Counted from the first letter of the stretch, positions 53,078-62,446 are shown. The stretch is DNA of 64,000 nt from a bacterium (GCA_036504735.1 DASXUQ010000017.1:283349-347348), one strand, 5' to 3'. Notes: generated from the letters alone by a model not told the origin. Numbers and translations: made by a program.

Positions 53078-54862
53078 ATGGCCACAACCGCCAGCGATTA
53101 CTTAGTCCATCGCCTGTATCAATGGGGGGTGCGGCTTATTTATGGCTATCCCGGCGACGGGATCAACGGTTTAATGGGCGCACTGAATCGGGCCAAAAAT
53201 AAGGTCCGTTTTATTCAGTCGCGTCATGAGGAGTTGGCGGCCTTCCAAGCCTGTGCTCATGCCAAGTTCACCGGACGCGTGGGCGTCTGCATGGCCACGT
53301 CGGGTCCCGGAGCCATTCACCTGCTCAACGGCCTGTATGATGCCAAGATGGATCATCAGCCCGTAGTGGCCATTGTCGGCCAGCAGTCGACTACCGCCAT
53401 GGGCGCGGATTATCAGCAGGAAGTGGATCTACTCTCGCTCTTTAAAGATGTGGCGCACCACTATGTTCAGATGGCGAGTTCGCCGGTGCAGATCCGACAG
53501 CTCGTGGATCGCGCCATGCGAATCGCGCGCGCCGAGCGTACGGTGACCTGCATTATCATTCCCAATGACGTGCAGGAGATGGAGGCGGTAGAGTCTCCCG
53601 AACGCAAGCACGGCAATGTCTACACAGGTATCGGCTACCGGGAGCCGTTGGAGATCCCCAAGGAGCAGGATTTGAAGGACGCCGCCGAGGTGCTCAATGC
53701 CGGCAAGAAGGTGGCCTTGCTGGTGGGTGCAGGCGCATTGCAGGCGACCGATGAGGTGATGGAAGTGGCGGATCTGCTCGGTGCGGGAGTCGCCAAAGCG
53801 CTGCTGGGCAAAGCCGTACTGCCGGATGGCCTGCCGTATGTCACAGGGTCTATTGGGCTGCTGGGTACCAAGCCAAGCTGGGAGATGATGAACACCTGCG
53901 ATACGCTGTTCATGATCGGCAGCGGCTTTCCCTATTCGGAATTTTTGCCCAAGGAAGGCCAGGCCAAGGGTGTGCAGATCGACATCAAGGCGCGGCAGCT
54001 CAGTTCGCGGTTTGCGATGACGGTAAATCTGCAAGGCGACAGTGCGCGGACTTTGCGGGCGCTGATTCCTTTCCTGCATCGTAAAGTGGACCGAAGCTGG
54101 CGGAATCACATCGAGCAGACGGTGGCGGAGTGGTGGAAGGTGATGGAGGCCCGCGCGCACCACAGCGCCAATCCCATCAACCCGCAGCGCCTCTTCTGGG
54201 AACTCTCTTCGCGTCTTCCCGACAACTGCATTCTCACCTGTGACAGCGGCACCTCCGCCAGTTGGTTTGCGCGGGACTTGAAGATTCGGCGCGGCATGAT
54301 GGCCTCGCTTTCGGGTAATCTGGCCACGATGTGCCCCGGTGTCCCGTATGCTATGGCCGCCAAGTTCGCCTATCCGGACCGCGTGGCCATTGCCTTGGTG
54401 GGCGACGGCGCCATGCAGATGCTAGGCATCAACTGCCTGATATCGATTGCCAAATACTGGAAAGAGTGGAAGGACCCGCGCCTCGTTGTGCTTGTGCTGA
54501 ACAACCACGATCTGAATATGGTGACGTGGGAGCAGCGGATCATGAGCGGCGATCCGAAATTCCCGGCGTCGCAGGATATTATGCCGATTCCATATGCTCA
54601 GTTCGCGAATCTCCTCGGACTCGGCGGGATCATGCTGGACAATCCGGAGAAGATCGGTCACGCATGGGATGACGCGCTCAGCGCCGACCGTCCGGTGCTG
54701 ATAGACGCGCACTGTGATCCGGACGTGCCGCCGATCCCGCCGCATATCTCTTTCGAGCAGGCCAAGGGCTTTATGTCCGCCATGTACAAGGGCGATCCCA
54801 ACGCCAGAGGAGTGCTGACACAGACGGCCAAGGAATTGATCGATACCGAATTCACACGTTAG
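53078..54862 (+). CDS. TPP-dependent enzyme (pyruvate oxidase / acetolactate synthase family)
   Basis: 594 residues with the three-domain TPP fold. The PYR domain carries the catalytic Glu in SRHEELAAFQ near residue 50; a central domain follows (about 190-330); the PP domain has the TPP/magnesium motif VGDGAMQMLGINCLISIA near 440. The family includes pyruvate:quinone oxidase (PoxB), acetolactate synthase and related decarboxylases. The long C-terminal part and lack of an ALS small subunit nearby favour a PoxB-like oxidase. AAAGGA precedes the ATG. With the FAD/Fe-S oxidoreductase downstream it may feed electrons from pyruvate or lactate into the respiratory chain. Confidence 0.88.
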   Translation: MATTASDYLVHRLYQWGVRLIYGYPGDGINGLMGALNRAKNKVRFIQSRHEELAAFQACAHAKFTGRVGVCMATSGPGAIHLLNGLYDAKMDHQPVVAIVGQQSTTAMGADYQQEVDLLSLFKDVAHHYVQMASSPVQIRQLVDRAMRIARAERTVTCIIIPNDVQEMEAVESPERKHGNVYTGIGYREPLEIPKEQDLKDAAEVLNAGKKVALLVGAGALQATDEVMEVADLLGAGVAKALLGKAVLPDGLPYVTGSIGLLGTKPSWEMMNTCDTLFMIGSGFPYSEFLPKEGQAKGVQIDIKARQLSSRFAMTVNLQGDSARTLRALIPFLHRKVDRSWRNHIEQTVAEWWKVMEARAHHSANPINPQRLFWELSSRLPDNCILTCDSGTSASWFARDLKIRRGMMASLSGNLATMCPGVPYAMAAKFAYPDRVAIALVGDGAMQMLGINCLISIAKYWKEWKDPRLVVLVLNNHDLNMVTWEQRIMSGDPKFPASQDIMPIPYAQFANLLGLGGIMLDNPEKIGHAWDDALSADRPVLIDAHCDPDVPPIPPHISFEQAKGFMSAMYKGDPNARGVLTQTAKELIDTEFTR

Positions 54863-54886
54863 ACGTAGAACCGGCCCCGATGATAA

Positions 54887-54950
54887 CAGGCGGAACCACA
54901 CGCTGCGGCATCACGGCTTCTCTGGAAGCCGTAGCGCTGTGCTCCGCCTG
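54887..54950 (+). promoter_or_regulatory. Long intercistronic hairpin
   Basis: CAGGCGGA...CACA pairs with TGTG...TCCGCCTG, and inside it ACGGCTTC pairs with GAAGCCGT around a 4-nt loop. It lies in the 138-base gap between the TPP enzyme and FAD oxidoreductase genes. It could be an attenuator, a processing site or a terminator that leaves partial read-through; there is no T-run. Confidence 0.5.
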
Positions 54951-55000
54951 ATGTGTTCTCATGCGCGTCGATCATGAACCCAGCGGAGGCGAATCCTTCT

Positions 55001-57901
55001 ATGACCATTACCGCGATTCGTAAGGCCGTCCGACCCAGTGTGGTGGATGTGAATGTTGAGGCGCTCGAGAAGGAGTTGCGCTCGACTGTGGACGGTGAAG
55101 TCCGCTTCGACCTGGCCAGCAAAGCCGTCTACAGCACCGATGCCTCCAACTACCGGCAGATTCCCATCGGCGTGGTGATTCCCCGCAGTAAGGAAGCCGT
55201 GGAAGCCGCCGTCGCCGCCTGCCGGCACCACGGTGCGCCCATCGTGTCTCGCGGCGGCGGAACCGGACTCTGCGGACAGACCTGTAACACGGCCATCGTG
55301 ATCGACTTTTCCAAGTATCTGAACCGTATTCTGGAAATCGCGCCGGAGGCACGCTATGCGCGCGTGGAGCCGGGGACGATTCTCGATGACCTGCGCGAGT
55401 TGGCCGAGAATCCCTATCATTTGACGTACGGCCCGGATCCGGCTACGCACACCCATTGCACCTTTGGCGGGATGATCGGCAATGACTCCTGCGGCGTACA
55501 TTCGGTGATGGCAGGCCGCACAGCGGACAACGTGATTGAATTGGAGATTCTAACCTATGATGGCCTGCGCACCCGTGTTGGCGTGACCGGTGACGCGGAA
55601 TATTCGCGGATCCTCGCTGAAGGTGGGCGCAAGGCGGACATCTATCGCAAGCTGAACAATCTGCGGTCGCGCTATGCTCCGTTGATCCGCGAGCGCTATC
55701 CGAAGATTCCCCGCCGGGTTTCCGGTTACAATCTCGATAATCTTTTGCCGGAAAACGGCTTTCACGTGGCTCAAGCTTTGGTGGGAAGCGAGAGCACCTG
55801 CGTGATGATTCTCGAGGCCACGGTGAGGCTGGTGTACAGCCCTCCGGGCCGAGCGTTGCTGGTGCTGGGCTATCCGGATGTCTACACCGCCGGCGATCAT
55901 GTGATGGAAATTCTTCAGTACCGCCCCATTGGTCTGGAAGGGATGGACGACGTTCTCATTGAGTACATGCGCAAGAAGGGCATGCACCCCGGCGACATCA
56001 AGCTGCTGCCCGAAGGCAAAGGCTGGCTGTTGGTGGAATTCGGCGGCGAGACCCGGCAGCAGGCGAGGGAGGCGGCGCAGAATGCCATGCGGATGCTTAG
56101 CCATGTGCCCCATCCGCCCCAGATGCGAATGTTTGACGACCCCGCGCAGGAGACCAAGCTCTGGAAAGTGCGCGAGTCCGGCCTCGGCGCCACGGCCAAT
56201 GTGCCCGACATGCCGCTGGCGTGGGAAGGCTGGGAAGATGCCGCGGTGCCGCCGGATCGCATCGGCGATTATCTGAGGGATTTCCGCGCGCTGCTGAATA
56301 AGTACAACTATTCTTCGTCACTCTATGGACATTTCGGCGGCGGCTGCATTCATTGCCGGATTTCGTTTGACCTTTTCACGCAGGAAGGTATCCGTAAGTG
56401 GACGGGGTTTCTCGATGAGGCCTCAAGTCTTGTCGTCCGCTACGGTGGATCTTTCAGCGCGGAGCACGGCGACGGCCAGTCCAAAGCGATCTTCCTGCCC
56501 AAGATGTACGGCCCGGAGTTAATGGATGCTTTCCGGGAATACAAATCCATCTGGGATCCGGAGTGGAAGATGAATCCGGGCAAGGTCATCGATGCCTACC
56601 GTCCCGACCAGAATCTGCGGCTCGGTCCGCAGTTTAATCCCAAGGTGGGCGATACCCACTTCCAGTATCCCGATGATCAGGGCAGCTTTGCCCGGGCCGT
56701 GCTGCGCTGCGTGGGTGTGGGAGACTGCCGCCGCACGCATGATGCCTTCATGTGTCCCAGTTTTGTGGCCACGCGGGAGGAAGAGCATACCACACGTGGC
56801 CGTGCGCGGGCGCTCTTCGAAATGATGCGCGGCGAGGAGATTACGGACGGTTGGAAGAGCGACGACGTGCTAAAGACTCTTGATCTATGCCTTGCCTGCA
56901 TGGGCTGCAAGAAGGAGTGCCCGGTCAATGTGGACATGGCCACGTATAAGGCCGAATTCCTGTCTCACTACTATGAAGGACGGCTGCGCCCGCGCGAACA
57001 CTATTCCATGGGGCTTATCGGCTATTGGGCGCACCTCGGAGCCATCGTTCCCGAACTGGCCAATTTTCTCACCCAGACGCCGGCGTTGCAGCCGATTGCA
57101 AAGGCCTTAGCGGGAATTTCGCCGCATCGTCCCATTCCGAAATTCGCGCGCGAGACCTTCAGCCACTGGCATCGCGCCCATCGCTCGCCGGTGATGAATG
57201 GCCGCGCGGTGGTGCTTTATCCCGATGTGTTTAACGACTGCTTTACGCCCAACAGCCTGAAGGCGGCGCAGCGTGTACTCGAGCGCTGGGGATACCGCGT
57301 GCTGGTGCCGAGCGAACCCGTCGGCGCGATTCGCCCGCTGATTCACTACGGCATGTTGAATCTCGCCAAGAAGAAGATCCGCCAGACTCTGAACATTCTG
57401 CATCCGTTCATTGCTCACGGCCTGCCGATGATTGTGCTCGAGCCCAGCACGGCCACGGTCTTCCGCGATGACGTTCGCAATCTGCTGCCGCAAAACGAAG
57501 ACGGACGCCGCTTGAAGGACAGCACCTTTCTGCTCAGCGAGTTCGTGGAGCAGAAGGGCCTGCGGGTGCCGCAGCTTGGAGGCAAAGCAATCTTTCATGG
57601 CCATTGCCATCAGAAGGCCTCCTTGAACGTGGACGACGCACGGCACATGTTGCGCAAAATGGGGCTCGAGATCGAAGAGCCGCAGCCCGGCTGCTGCGGC
57701 ATGGCGGGTTCCTTCGGATTGGAGACCCGCCACTATGACCTGTCGATGAAGATCGCCAAGGAGCATCTGCTTCCCGCCATAGAGGAGGCGCCGCGCACCA
57801 CCTATCTGGTGGCGGACGGATTCAGTTGCCGCAGCCAGATTCAGGAAGGGACGGGCCGCCGGGGCTGCATACGGCGGAGCTGCTCTACCGGGCATTTGTA
57901 A
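55001..57901 (+). CDS. FAD-linked oxidase / Fe-S oxidoreductase (GlcD-GlcF-like fusion), C terminus frameshifted
   Basis: 966 residues as read. Domains in order: PCMH-type FAD binding (about 20-220; VSRGGGTGLCGQTCNTAIVI), FAD-oxidase C-terminal (about 230-510; YGHFGGGCIHCRISFDLF), a 4Fe-4S segment near 630 (CLACMGCKKECPVNVDMATY) and Cys-rich CCG domains near 866 and 895 (HGHCHQKA; QPGCCGMAGSFG). Related fusions oxidise D-lactate or glycolate. I use the ATG at 55001 (GGAGG 11 bases upstream); others lie at 54953 and 54974. After GRRG near 57864 the frame turns to nonsense, while the next frame reads LHTAELLYRAFVKQERLA to a stop at 57939, as expected for the family. One base seems missing. Confidence 0.88.
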   Translation: MTITAIRKAVRPSVVDVNVEALEKELRSTVDGEVRFDLASKAVYSTDASNYRQIPIGVVIPRSKEAVEAAVAACRHHGAPIVSRGGGTGLCGQTCNTAIVIDFSKYLNRILEIAPEARYARVEPGTILDDLRELAENPYHLTYGPDPATHTHCTFGGMIGNDSCGVHSVMAGRTADNVIELEILTYDGLRTRVGVTGDAEYSRILAEGGRKADIYRKLNNLRSRYAPLIRERYPKIPRRVSGYNLDNLLPENGFHVAQALVGSESTCVMILEATVRLVYSPPGRALLVLGYPDVYTAGDHVMEILQYRPIGLEGMDDVLIEYMRKKGMHPGDIKLLPEGKGWLLVEFGGETRQQAREAAQNAMRMLSHVPHPPQMRMFDDPAQETKLWKVRESGLGATANVPDMPLAWEGWEDAAVPPDRIGDYLRDFRALLNKYNYSSSLYGHFGGGCIHCRISFDLFTQEGIRKWTGFLDEASSLVVRYGGSFSAEHGDGQSKAIFLPKMYGPELMDAFREYKSIWDPEWKMNPGKVIDAYRPDQNLRLGPQFNPKVGDTHFQYPDDQGSFARAVLRCVGVGDCRRTHDAFMCPSFVATREEEHTTRGRARALFEMMRGEEITDGWKSDDVLKTLDLCLACMGCKKECPVNVDMATYKAEFLSHYYEGRLRPREHYSMGLIGYWAHLGAIVPELANFLTQTPALQPIAKALAGISPHRPIPKFARETFSHWHRAHRSPVMNGRAVVLYPDVFNDCFTPNSLKAAQRVLERWGYRVLVPSEPVGAIRPLIHYGMLNLAKKKIRQTLNILHPFIAHGLPMIVLEPSTATVFRDDVRNLLPQNEDGRRLKDSTFLLSEFVEQKGLRVPQLGGKAIFHGHCHQKASLNVDDARHMLRKMGLEIEEPQPGCCGMAGSFGLETRHYDLSMKIAKEHLLPAIEEAPRTTYLVADGFSCRSQIQEGTGRRGCIRRSCSTGHL

Positions 57902-57972
57902 AACAGGAGCGCCTCGCCAAGACCGAGGCCGCGCACTGAAGTTCATATCCGTGTAACGGAAAGGAATCTGTT

Positions 57973-58407
57973 ATGGCCAGTCCCGCCAGTATTGCCAAGC
58001 ACCCTTTGCACCCGATGCTGATCGCTTTTCCCATCGGTCTGTGGGTTTTCTCCTTCGTGTCGGATATTGTCTTTCTCGCGTCGGGAAATGACGCCTGGAG
58101 TCTTGTCGCCTATTACACGATGGGCGGCGGCATTATCGGCGCGCTCGTCGCCGCCATGCCCGGCTTCATCGATTATCTTTCACTGTCGCAGCCCCGCGTG
58201 AAGAATCTGGCCACCTGGCACATGGTCATCAATCTGACTATCGTGGTGATCTTCATCATTGATTTTTCCCTGCGCATGAGAAACCCGCTGACGCACGGGC
58301 TGCCTTTCATCCTCAGCATTCTCGGAGTGCTGCTGCTGGGGCTCTCCGGATGGCTGGGCGGGGAACTGGTGTACGTGCACGGCGTGGCTGTGGAACAGCA
58401 GAAGTAG
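57973..58407 (+). CDS. DUF2231 membrane protein
   Basis: 144 residues with four predicted membrane helices. It begins with the family-typical SPASIAKHPLHPMLIAFPIG and continues with MPGFIDYLSL and ATWHMVINL, whose His residues could bind haem, although this is not established. It ends GWLGGELVYVHGVAV, also typical. It lies 33 bases after the restored stop of the oxidoreductase and may be a membrane electron-transfer partner. GGAAAGGAA precedes the ATG. Confidence 0.88.
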   Translation: MASPASIAKHPLHPMLIAFPIGLWVFSFVSDIVFLASGNDAWSLVAYYTMGGGIIGALVAAMPGFIDYLSLSQPRVKNLATWHMVINLTIVVIFIIDFSLRMRNPLTHGLPFILSILGVLLLGLSGWLGGELVYVHGVAVEQQK

Positions 58408-58419
58408 GGGAGGCTGCTT

Positions 58420-58800
58420 ATGGAACACCGCGCTTTGGGACACAAGGTGTGGGCAATTGCCGACGGCTACATTCCGGGCTGGAGCAATGGCCCCACTCCG
58501 CAGATGCTCAGTCATGAGGCCGTGTGTATTCTGAATACCTCGGAACGCGACGCGCATGTCACGCTCACGCTCTATTTCAAAGACCGCAATCCGGCGGGGC
58601 CCTACAGGCTTACGGTCTCCGGGAAGCGCACGCTCCACACACGCTTCAATAACCTCACCGACCCCGAACCCGTGCCCACCGACACCGATTACGCGTGCCT
58701 GATCGAATCCGATATTCCGATCATCGTACAGCATACCCGTCTGGATTCCCGCCAGGCGGAAAACGGACTGTTCAGCACCATGGCCTGTCCACTGGATTAG
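58420..58800 (+). CDS. Sensory-rhodopsin-transducer-like protein (ASRT family)
   Basis: 126 residues matching the Anabaena sensory rhodopsin transducer family almost end to end: GHKVWAIADGYIPGWSNGPT, LSHEAVCILNTSERDAHVTL, KDRNPAGPYRLTVSGKRTLH and VQHTRLDSRQAENGLFST. Family members are small soluble beta-sandwich tetramers. The cyanobacterial one interacts with a photoreceptor; most others occur without rhodopsin and have no proven role, possibly ligand binding or transcription control. No rhodopsin gene is present here. GGGGAGG precedes the ATG, 12 bases after DUF2231. Confidence 0.9.
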   Translation: MEHRALGHKVWAIADGYIPGWSNGPTPQMLSHEAVCILNTSERDAHVTLTLYFKDRNPAGPYRLTVSGKRTLHTRFNNLTDPEPVPTDTDYACLIESDIPIIVQHTRLDSRQAENGLFSTMACPLD

Positions 58801-58821
58801 AAGATGGACTATCGAAATAAG

Positions 58822-58849
58822 AACGGGTCAGCCCAATGGCTGACCCGTT
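58822..58849. terminator. Bidirectional terminator between convergent genes
   Basis: A 12-bp perfect stem (AACGGGTCAGCC/GGCTGACCCGTT) with a CAAT loop, followed by TTGT on the plus strand and preceded by A-rich sequence (T-rich on the minus strand). It ends the ASRT operon and probably the GT4 gene as well. Confidence 0.85.
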
Positions 58850-58872
58850 TTGTATGGAATCTCATTTGCAAT

Positions 58873-59976
58873 TTACCGGTCCAGCGGCTCAAGCAGTTTC
58901 CGCCAGGCGCTGATGGCGGAGGGAAAGCTGTGCTCCGCTTCAATCAGTCGCGCCGAATTCTCAGAATACTTCTTCCACAACGTTTCGTCATTCAGGAAGC
59001 GCAGCGCCGCATCGGCAAAGGCTTGGGATGGCGAATCCACCGCAACGGGTTGTCCCGTTTCCTCCGGCCTCACCACCTCGCGCATATCTCCTACGTCTGA
59101 CGTCACCGGCACCACACCGCAGCCCATGGCCTCCATGCAGCCGAGAGACAATCCTTCACTCATCGAACACAGCATGAACACCTTGGAGCGGCGGTAATAC
59201 GGCGCGACATCGTTGGTGATCGTCCACGTCAGGGAATCCTTCAGCCCCAATCGCTCCACTGCGGCGGCGAATTCATCATGCATGGGCCCGTCGCCCAGCC
59301 AGCAGAAGTTTGCCTCCGGCCGCTGCCGCTTGATTTCTGCCAGAGCTTCCAGCGTGTAGATCGGACGCTTGTTCTCGAGAATCTGCGCCACCACGGTCAC
59401 ATCGAGATCGCGCTGCTCCTGTCCATAGTAGTAGATGGCCGGATCTACGGTGCTGTGCAGAAACTCAATCTGCGATGCGGGAAAACTGTGCTGCAGCAGA
59501 AAATCTGCGGTCATGTGTCCCGGCACGAAGATCTTATCCACCTTGTGCGCCGTGCGGTTGGCCCAGCGTTCGATGCGCTCCGGATGCTTGCTGCGAAAGA
59601 TGATGCGGTTGTGGCTGATCTTCGGGTTGTGCGCAAAGTGAACCTCAGCTGCACCTGCGATGAAGTGCAGAAACACAGGCCGCCGCCGCAACTTCGCCAG
59701 TGCCGTGGCAAACATGCCGTGAGGCACCAGATTGTAGGCCATCACCAGCCGCGTGCGGGGATGGAAGATCTCTTTGATCAGCAGCAGCAACCGTCCGCCC
59801 AGCCGCCCGAACTTCGCTACCATCCCTTGCGGCCAGACCCAGCGCACGCCTTCGTAGGCAGGCCCCTGCCGGTCCGTGACGACAATCAGTTCAATATCCG
59901 GCCGGGAACGCAGAAGCGGCACCAGCTTGGCGTAGAACAGGTTGTCGTTGAGGGTCGTGGTAATGACTATCCGCAA
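58873..59976 (-). CDS. GT4-family glycosyltransferase
   Basis: About 367 residues with a GT-B fold. The C-terminal half has the usual retaining-transferase signature SMSEGLSLGCMEAMGCG (EX7E) and the LGDGPMHDE and VVPVTSDVGDMREVV landmarks; the N-terminal half contains HFIAGAAEVHFA. It transfers a sugar onto a surface polysaccharide or lipid. The frame opens with TTG at 59976 with no strong ribosome site, 18 bases after the deacetylase stop. An exported-glycan role with the deacetylase is likely. Confidence 0.88.
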   Translation of the reverse strand: MRIVITTTLNDNLFYAKLVPLLRSRPDIELIVVTDRQGPAYEGVRWVWPQGMVAKFGRLGGRLLLLIKEIFHPRTRLVMAYNLVPHGMFATALAKLRRRPVFLHFIAGAAEVHFAHNPKISHNRIIFRSKHPERIERWANRTAHKVDKIFVPGHMTADFLLQHSFPASQIEFLHSTVDPAIYYYGQEQRDLDVTVVAQILENKRPIYTLEALAEIKRQRPEANFCWLGDGPMHDEFAAAVERLGLKDSLTWTITNDVAPYYRRSKVFMLCSMSEGLSLGCMEAMGCGVVPVTSDVGDMREVVRPEETGQPVAVDSPSQAFADAALRFLNDETLWKKYSENSARLIEAEHSFPSAISAWRKLLEPLDR

Positions 59977-59994
59977 AACTGTCTGAACTTTCTG

Positions 59995-60903
59995 CTATGG
60001 TGTTGCGATGGGCCGCGTCACCGGATGCCCGCCGCGCACACAGCCTTTCATCAGCCTTCCGAAATAGGTGGGAAAACCCACCACCTGACAGGCCAGCACA
60101 CTCACCGACGCGTCGTCCGACACTCCGGTCATCTTCAAGCGGTACGGATCCGTGTCCGGCCCGTTCCATCCCAAATCCACTGTGCGTGCCGACACATATC
60201 CAGCTTCGCGGGCAAAATTCGCCTCGCGCACGGTGTAATCCCCGTTGGGATAACTGAAGTGCCGGCACTCACTGCCGAGCATGGCTTCAATTTCCTGTTT
60301 GGAGAGCGCGATCTCTTCACGACTCTCGGCGTCACTGCACGTGGTCAGGATTGGGTGGAAGCGTGTATGCGAACCAAAATCCACGTGCGGCTGCAACTGC
60401 TTCAGCTCATCCAGGCTCAACGCGTGGCGCTGACCGGCATTCACCGTCAGCGGATCCCAATCGAAGCGGCGCTTCAGTTCCGCCAGGCGCTTCGCGTTGG
60501 GCAGCGGCTTCGATTCGCCGGCACGCACTCCCGGAAGCCGGAACCAGAATTGCCGCTCCGTGCCTACAATCTGGCTGCACAGATAAATCGTAGGCCGCAC
60601 CCCGTACCGGGCAAACAGTTCGCCCAGGCGCGCATTGCCCCGGTGCCCGTCATCAATCGTCACCACCAGCGAGTGCCGCCGGATTCCTGTCCAATCCTTG
60701 CGCCGGATAGCATCCACCACACGGTCCAGCGTCTCAAAGCGGTAGTGCTTTGCCAGATATTGCAAATGCCGCTCCACGACCTCCGGCTGGGGGTCGTGGT
60801 AGAAGATAATCGTCGCCCGGTCCCGCACCAGCAGTGCGCGGATCAGCGACGGCAATCCGCTATAGCGGAACAACGTGGCAACGGTTTCTCGGAGGACAGA
60901 CAC
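59995..60903 (-). CDS. Polysaccharide deacetylase (NodB/CE4 family)
   Basis: 302 residues from a GTG. The NodB homology domain is clear: TIIFYHDPQPEVVERHLQYL, VVTIDDGHRGN (metal-binding Asp pair), FGSHTRFHPIL (the SHTxxHP zinc His pair) and FSYPNGDYTVREANFAREAG. No signal peptide, so it probably acts in the cytoplasm or on a carrier-linked glycan, as in O-antigen and exopolysaccharide pathways. It is co-transcribed with the GT4 gene. Confidence 0.88.
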   Translation of the reverse strand: MSVLRETVATLFRYSGLPSLIRALLVRDRATIIFYHDPQPEVVERHLQYLAKHYRFETLDRVVDAIRRKDWTGIRRHSLVVTIDDGHRGNARLGELFARYGVRPTIYLCSQIVGTERQFWFRLPGVRAGESKPLPNAKRLAELKRRFDWDPLTVNAGQRHALSLDELKQLQPHVDFGSHTRFHPILTTCSDAESREEIALSKQEIEAMLGSECRHFSYPNGDYTVREANFAREAGYVSARTVDLGWNGPDTDPYRLKMTGVSDDASVSVLACQVVGFPTYFGRLMKGCVRGGHPVTRPIATP

Positions 60904-61362
60904 TCGGCGAATAATCCTCGGGTATGAACTCGGTGGATAAACGGCAACGAATCAATAAAAGGAATCCATGCTTGAAAAGCAAGACACTGCCCGCAAGAGC
61001 GTTCCGGGGCTTCGGCATATCCTTCTACTCTCTATAGACTTATACGTATTTGCCGACGTCAAGGTTTAGAAACCGATACTATACTGGTGACCACCCTGTG
61101 GCTGGAGGCATATCCCAGTTGACCCGGAAAATTATCGAGTGTCCCGCACATTCCGCCATAATGCTGCCGATCTCAAACATGGGCTTGGCAGCGGTATCCA
61201 ACCGCAGTACCCGCAGTTAGAAGTTCGAAAGCACCGCATGTCCACAGAACAGAGTCTATGACATGTCCCCACAGCCGGATGGGTGGCGAGAAGGGGTAAT
61301 CTCACCGTATATTAGGCCCGGAAGACGAACAACCTATCCATACACTCAAGGATGAACGACTT
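60904..61362. other. Spacer without a recognised gene
   Basis: 459 bases between divergent genes. I see promoters only by implication; an AT-rich stretch near 61020-61080 (ACTTATACGTATTTG) may serve the GT4/deacetylase unit or the T9SS cargo gene. One short open stretch near 61060-61220 has no start with a ribosome site and no recognisable product. Confidence 0.6.
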
Positions 61363-62379
61363 ATGAAGACAACCCTACGCTTCTTTTCTCTCATGATCAT
61401 TCTGGCCATTGCTGGCTTTCAGGTTCAGACCGCTCACGCGTGGTGCACGCCGCGAATTCTGCAATGCGGAGACGTCATAGATTCGAGCACCGTGCGCGGA
61501 CATGACGACATCTACCGCTATTCCTGCACGGGCAGTACGAATTGGAATGGCAAGGCCCACGTTTACCGGATCAACCACGGCGGAGATTCCCTCTGGATCC
61601 GCCTCAACTGGCAGGGTGACTCCCAGCATGCTCTCGGCGTCTTTGTGCTGACCAGTTGCAATCAGAATGCCTGCATCGCCTACAATGCCCATAATCTGAA
61701 TTTGCGCCTGCCCTCCGGGCAATACTGGATCATCGTGGACAGCCGGACTGACGCGGGAACCTCCTATGAACTCTCCGTCTTCTGCGGCGACGACCGTCTG
61801 CCGGTGGAACTGCTCTCCTTTACCGGCGCCGACGCGTCGGATGGCGTTCACCTTGCGTGGAGCACCGCCTCGGAGACAGACAACAGCCGCTTCCGCGTGG
61901 AACGTCAGATTCAGGACAGCGAAGAGTGGGACTTTATCGGTCAGGTCAGCGGCCAGGGACAGAGCACATCCGAAACCAGCTATTCGTTTGTCGACCAGAC
62001 CGCGCAGGATGGTATGATGTATGCCTACCGCCTGATTTCTGAAGATATCAATGGCGGCACGCATGAACTGCAACTGATCACCGTGGCGCATGGCACGCCT
62101 GCGGCCCAGGTCCCCGCCGGGTTCCGTCTGCTGGGCAACTATCCCAATCCCTTCAACCCCAGCACGCGCATTGCGTTTGACCTGTCCGAGCAGAGCCACA
62201 TTACGCTGAACGTATTTGACGTCTCCGGACGGACCGTTGCCACGCTGGCTTCCGGCGTGTTCGATGCAGGCGCACACGAAGTGAACTTCGACGGCACCGG
62301 CCTGCCTTCGGGAGTTTATTTTGCGCAGCTTGTCGGAGCCCAGCAGCCTCAATTGATTAAGATGGTGCTTCTGAAATAG
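61363..62379 (+). CDS. Secreted protein with T9SS type-A sorting domain
   Basis: 338 residues. Signal peptide 1-26 (ends QVQTAHA). Residues of about 27-145 form a small Cys-containing beta domain resembling bacterial pre-peptidase C-terminal (PPC) modules (DDIYRYSCTGSTNWNGKAHV; LRLPSGQYWIIVDSRTDAGT). About 148-240 is an FN3-like link (LPVELLSFTGADASDGVHLA). The last 85 residues are the sorting tail (LLGNYPNPFNPSTRIAFDLS ... GLPSGVYFAQLVGAQQP). AAGGA precedes the ATG. A small T9SS cargo with no catalytic motif. Confidence 0.88.
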   Translation: MKTTLRFFSLMIILAIAGFQVQTAHAWCTPRILQCGDVIDSSTVRGHDDIYRYSCTGSTNWNGKAHVYRINHGGDSLWIRLNWQGDSQHALGVFVLTSCNQNACIAYNAHNLNLRLPSGQYWIIVDSRTDAGTSYELSVFCGDDRLPVELLSFTGADASDGVHLAWSTASETDNSRFRVERQIQDSEEWDFIGQVSGQGQSTSETSYSFVDQTAQDGMMYAYRLISEDINGGTHELQLITVAHGTPAAQVPAGFRLLGNYPNPFNPSTRIAFDLSEQSHITLNVFDVSGRTVATLASGVFDAGAHEVNFDGTGLPSGVYFAQLVGAQQPQLIKMVLLK

Positions 62380-62422
62380 CGCACGCCTCATTCAATATGG
62401 AGGACCATTGACAGCTTGTCCG

Positions 62423-62446
62423 AAGGGCGCACAACCGTGCGCCCTT
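62423..62446 (+). terminator. Rho-independent terminator of the T9SS cargo gene
   Basis: AAGGGCGCAC and GTGCGCCCTT form a 10-bp stem with an AACC loop followed by CTCTTTTG, 43 bases after the stop. Confidence 0.85.

Noticed and set aside
61060-61220. A short open stretch upstream of the T9SS cargo gene
   Set aside because: Fewer than 60 codons, no start with a ribosome site and no recognisable product.
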